This document shows positions 63,801 to 64,000 of a DNA stretch of 64,000 nucleotides, one piece after another (position 1 is the stretch's first letter; each line of letters opens with the position of its first letter). The stretch lies in the NCBI GenBank assembly GCA_000828075.3, contig JXCB02000027.1, forward strand, positions 923,083 to 987,082. The letters are read 5' to 3'. This stretch comes from Tolypothrix campylonemoides VB511288 (GTDB lineage Bacteria; Cyanobacteriota; Cyanobacteriia; Cyanobacteriales; Nostocaceae). The notes under the pieces were generated by a model. That model was given only the letters and a program-made list of their open reading frames with translations, ran no database searches and was not told where the DNA came from. Position numbers and translations under genes: made by a program.

Positions 63801-64000
63801 TGACATTGGAAATTTAGTTAGTCGTTTATTTTATGAAAATCAAGTTTCAAGTCAACGAGTAGATAAACAAGAGAAAGAACATCAGTTGAAACAATTTGAT
63901 AAAAAGATTTATTGGATCTCAACTAGCGATGTTCCAATCGAAAAGTCTCAAGAGAGAGAAAATGGCAAAAGTCGTAGTAATCCCTATGAAGCAAAAGTTA
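60889..64000 (+). CDS. Ser/Thr kinase-SF1 helicase fusion, with internal TAA, runs off the window
   Basis: At least 1037 codons. Kinase: glycine loop GEGGSG (21-26), Lys43 in YAIK, Glu59, HRD (132-134), DFG (155-157), APE. SF1 (Upf1/Dna2-like, COG1112-type) helicase: GPPGTGKT near 624, DEAG near 891, GDHRQLPP near 915, HQYRMHP near 965. The ORF has one in-frame TAA at 61117-61119 (codon 77), between the kinase N-lobe and hinge; the sequence on both sides fits one kinase, and CAA to TAA is a simple change. No further stop occurs to the end. Kinase plus helicase matches, from memory, the Mokosh type I protein MkoA. Whether the product is read through, or the gene is dead, is undecided. AAGGA-like site upstream. 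Confidence 0.85.

Overview
The window is chromosomal DNA of a filamentous (Nostocales-like) cyanobacterium. The evidence is psbU, a BtpA homologue, a cyanobacterial DUF3120 protein and a TIGR03279-type radical SAM protein, frequent GCGATCGC (HIP1) octamers, octameric short tandem repeats, and many dispersed small repeats between genes. Genus cannot be fixed from sequence alone. No rRNA, tRNA or CRISPR array was seen.

Layout. 0-8 kb: a signalling cluster on the minus strand (CBS/10-PAS histidine kinase, REC-EAL phosphodiesterase, REC-histidine kinase). 8.5-13 kb: a secreted family-10-like glycosidase and a PDZ/radical SAM protein. 13.5-16.3 kb: a complete metal-chelate/B12-type ABC importer (permease, ATPase, lipoprotein). 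16.5-18.6 kb: two tandem undecaprenyl-diphosphate phosphatases. 18.8-28 kb: DUF3120, psbU, nadB, a small secreted protein, a CHASE2-PAS-GGDEF cyclase, a VKOR-thioredoxin fusion and btpA. 29-39 kb: rimO, a DEAD-box helicase, an Uma2 protein, a methyltransferase, an acyltransferase, proS, a DUF2993 protein and a GerMN protein. 39-45 kb: an integrase gene broken by a MITE, a Crp/Fnr regulator facing two perfect TTGAT-N4-ATCAA boxes and a Coq4-like/SDR/pterin dehydratase run, then an ArsR regulator, accB and efp. 45-53 kb: a decayed accessory zone with a frameshifted MFS gene, two identical IS200/IS605 copies (tnpA plus tnpB), a truncated Uma2 gene, a broken YefM/YoeB pair, an intact ParD/ParE pair and a PhyH dioxygenase. 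53-61 kb: a CNB/AAA+/polyferredoxin fusion, LtrA, an unknown AT-rich gene, a two-RCK channel-like protein and a coiled-coil protein. 60.9 kb to the end: a protein kinase/SF1 helicase fusion, interrupted by one in-frame TAA and running off the window.

The most notable items are: (1) the kinase-helicase gene, whose architecture recalls the Mokosh type I anti-phage component and whose reading frame stays open for about 960 codons after the TAA; (2) a 157-158 bp MITE family with perfect 13-bp inverted ends and 5-6 bp target duplications in three copies, where removing one copy restores the integrase frame; (3) the paired Fnr-type boxes beside an Fnr-like gene whose recognition helix reads ETLSR; (4) the AAA+ protein that lacks the GAFTGA loop and is fused to a membrane iron-sulfur module; (5) two identical TnpB-encoding insertion sequences, both sitting after TTAC.
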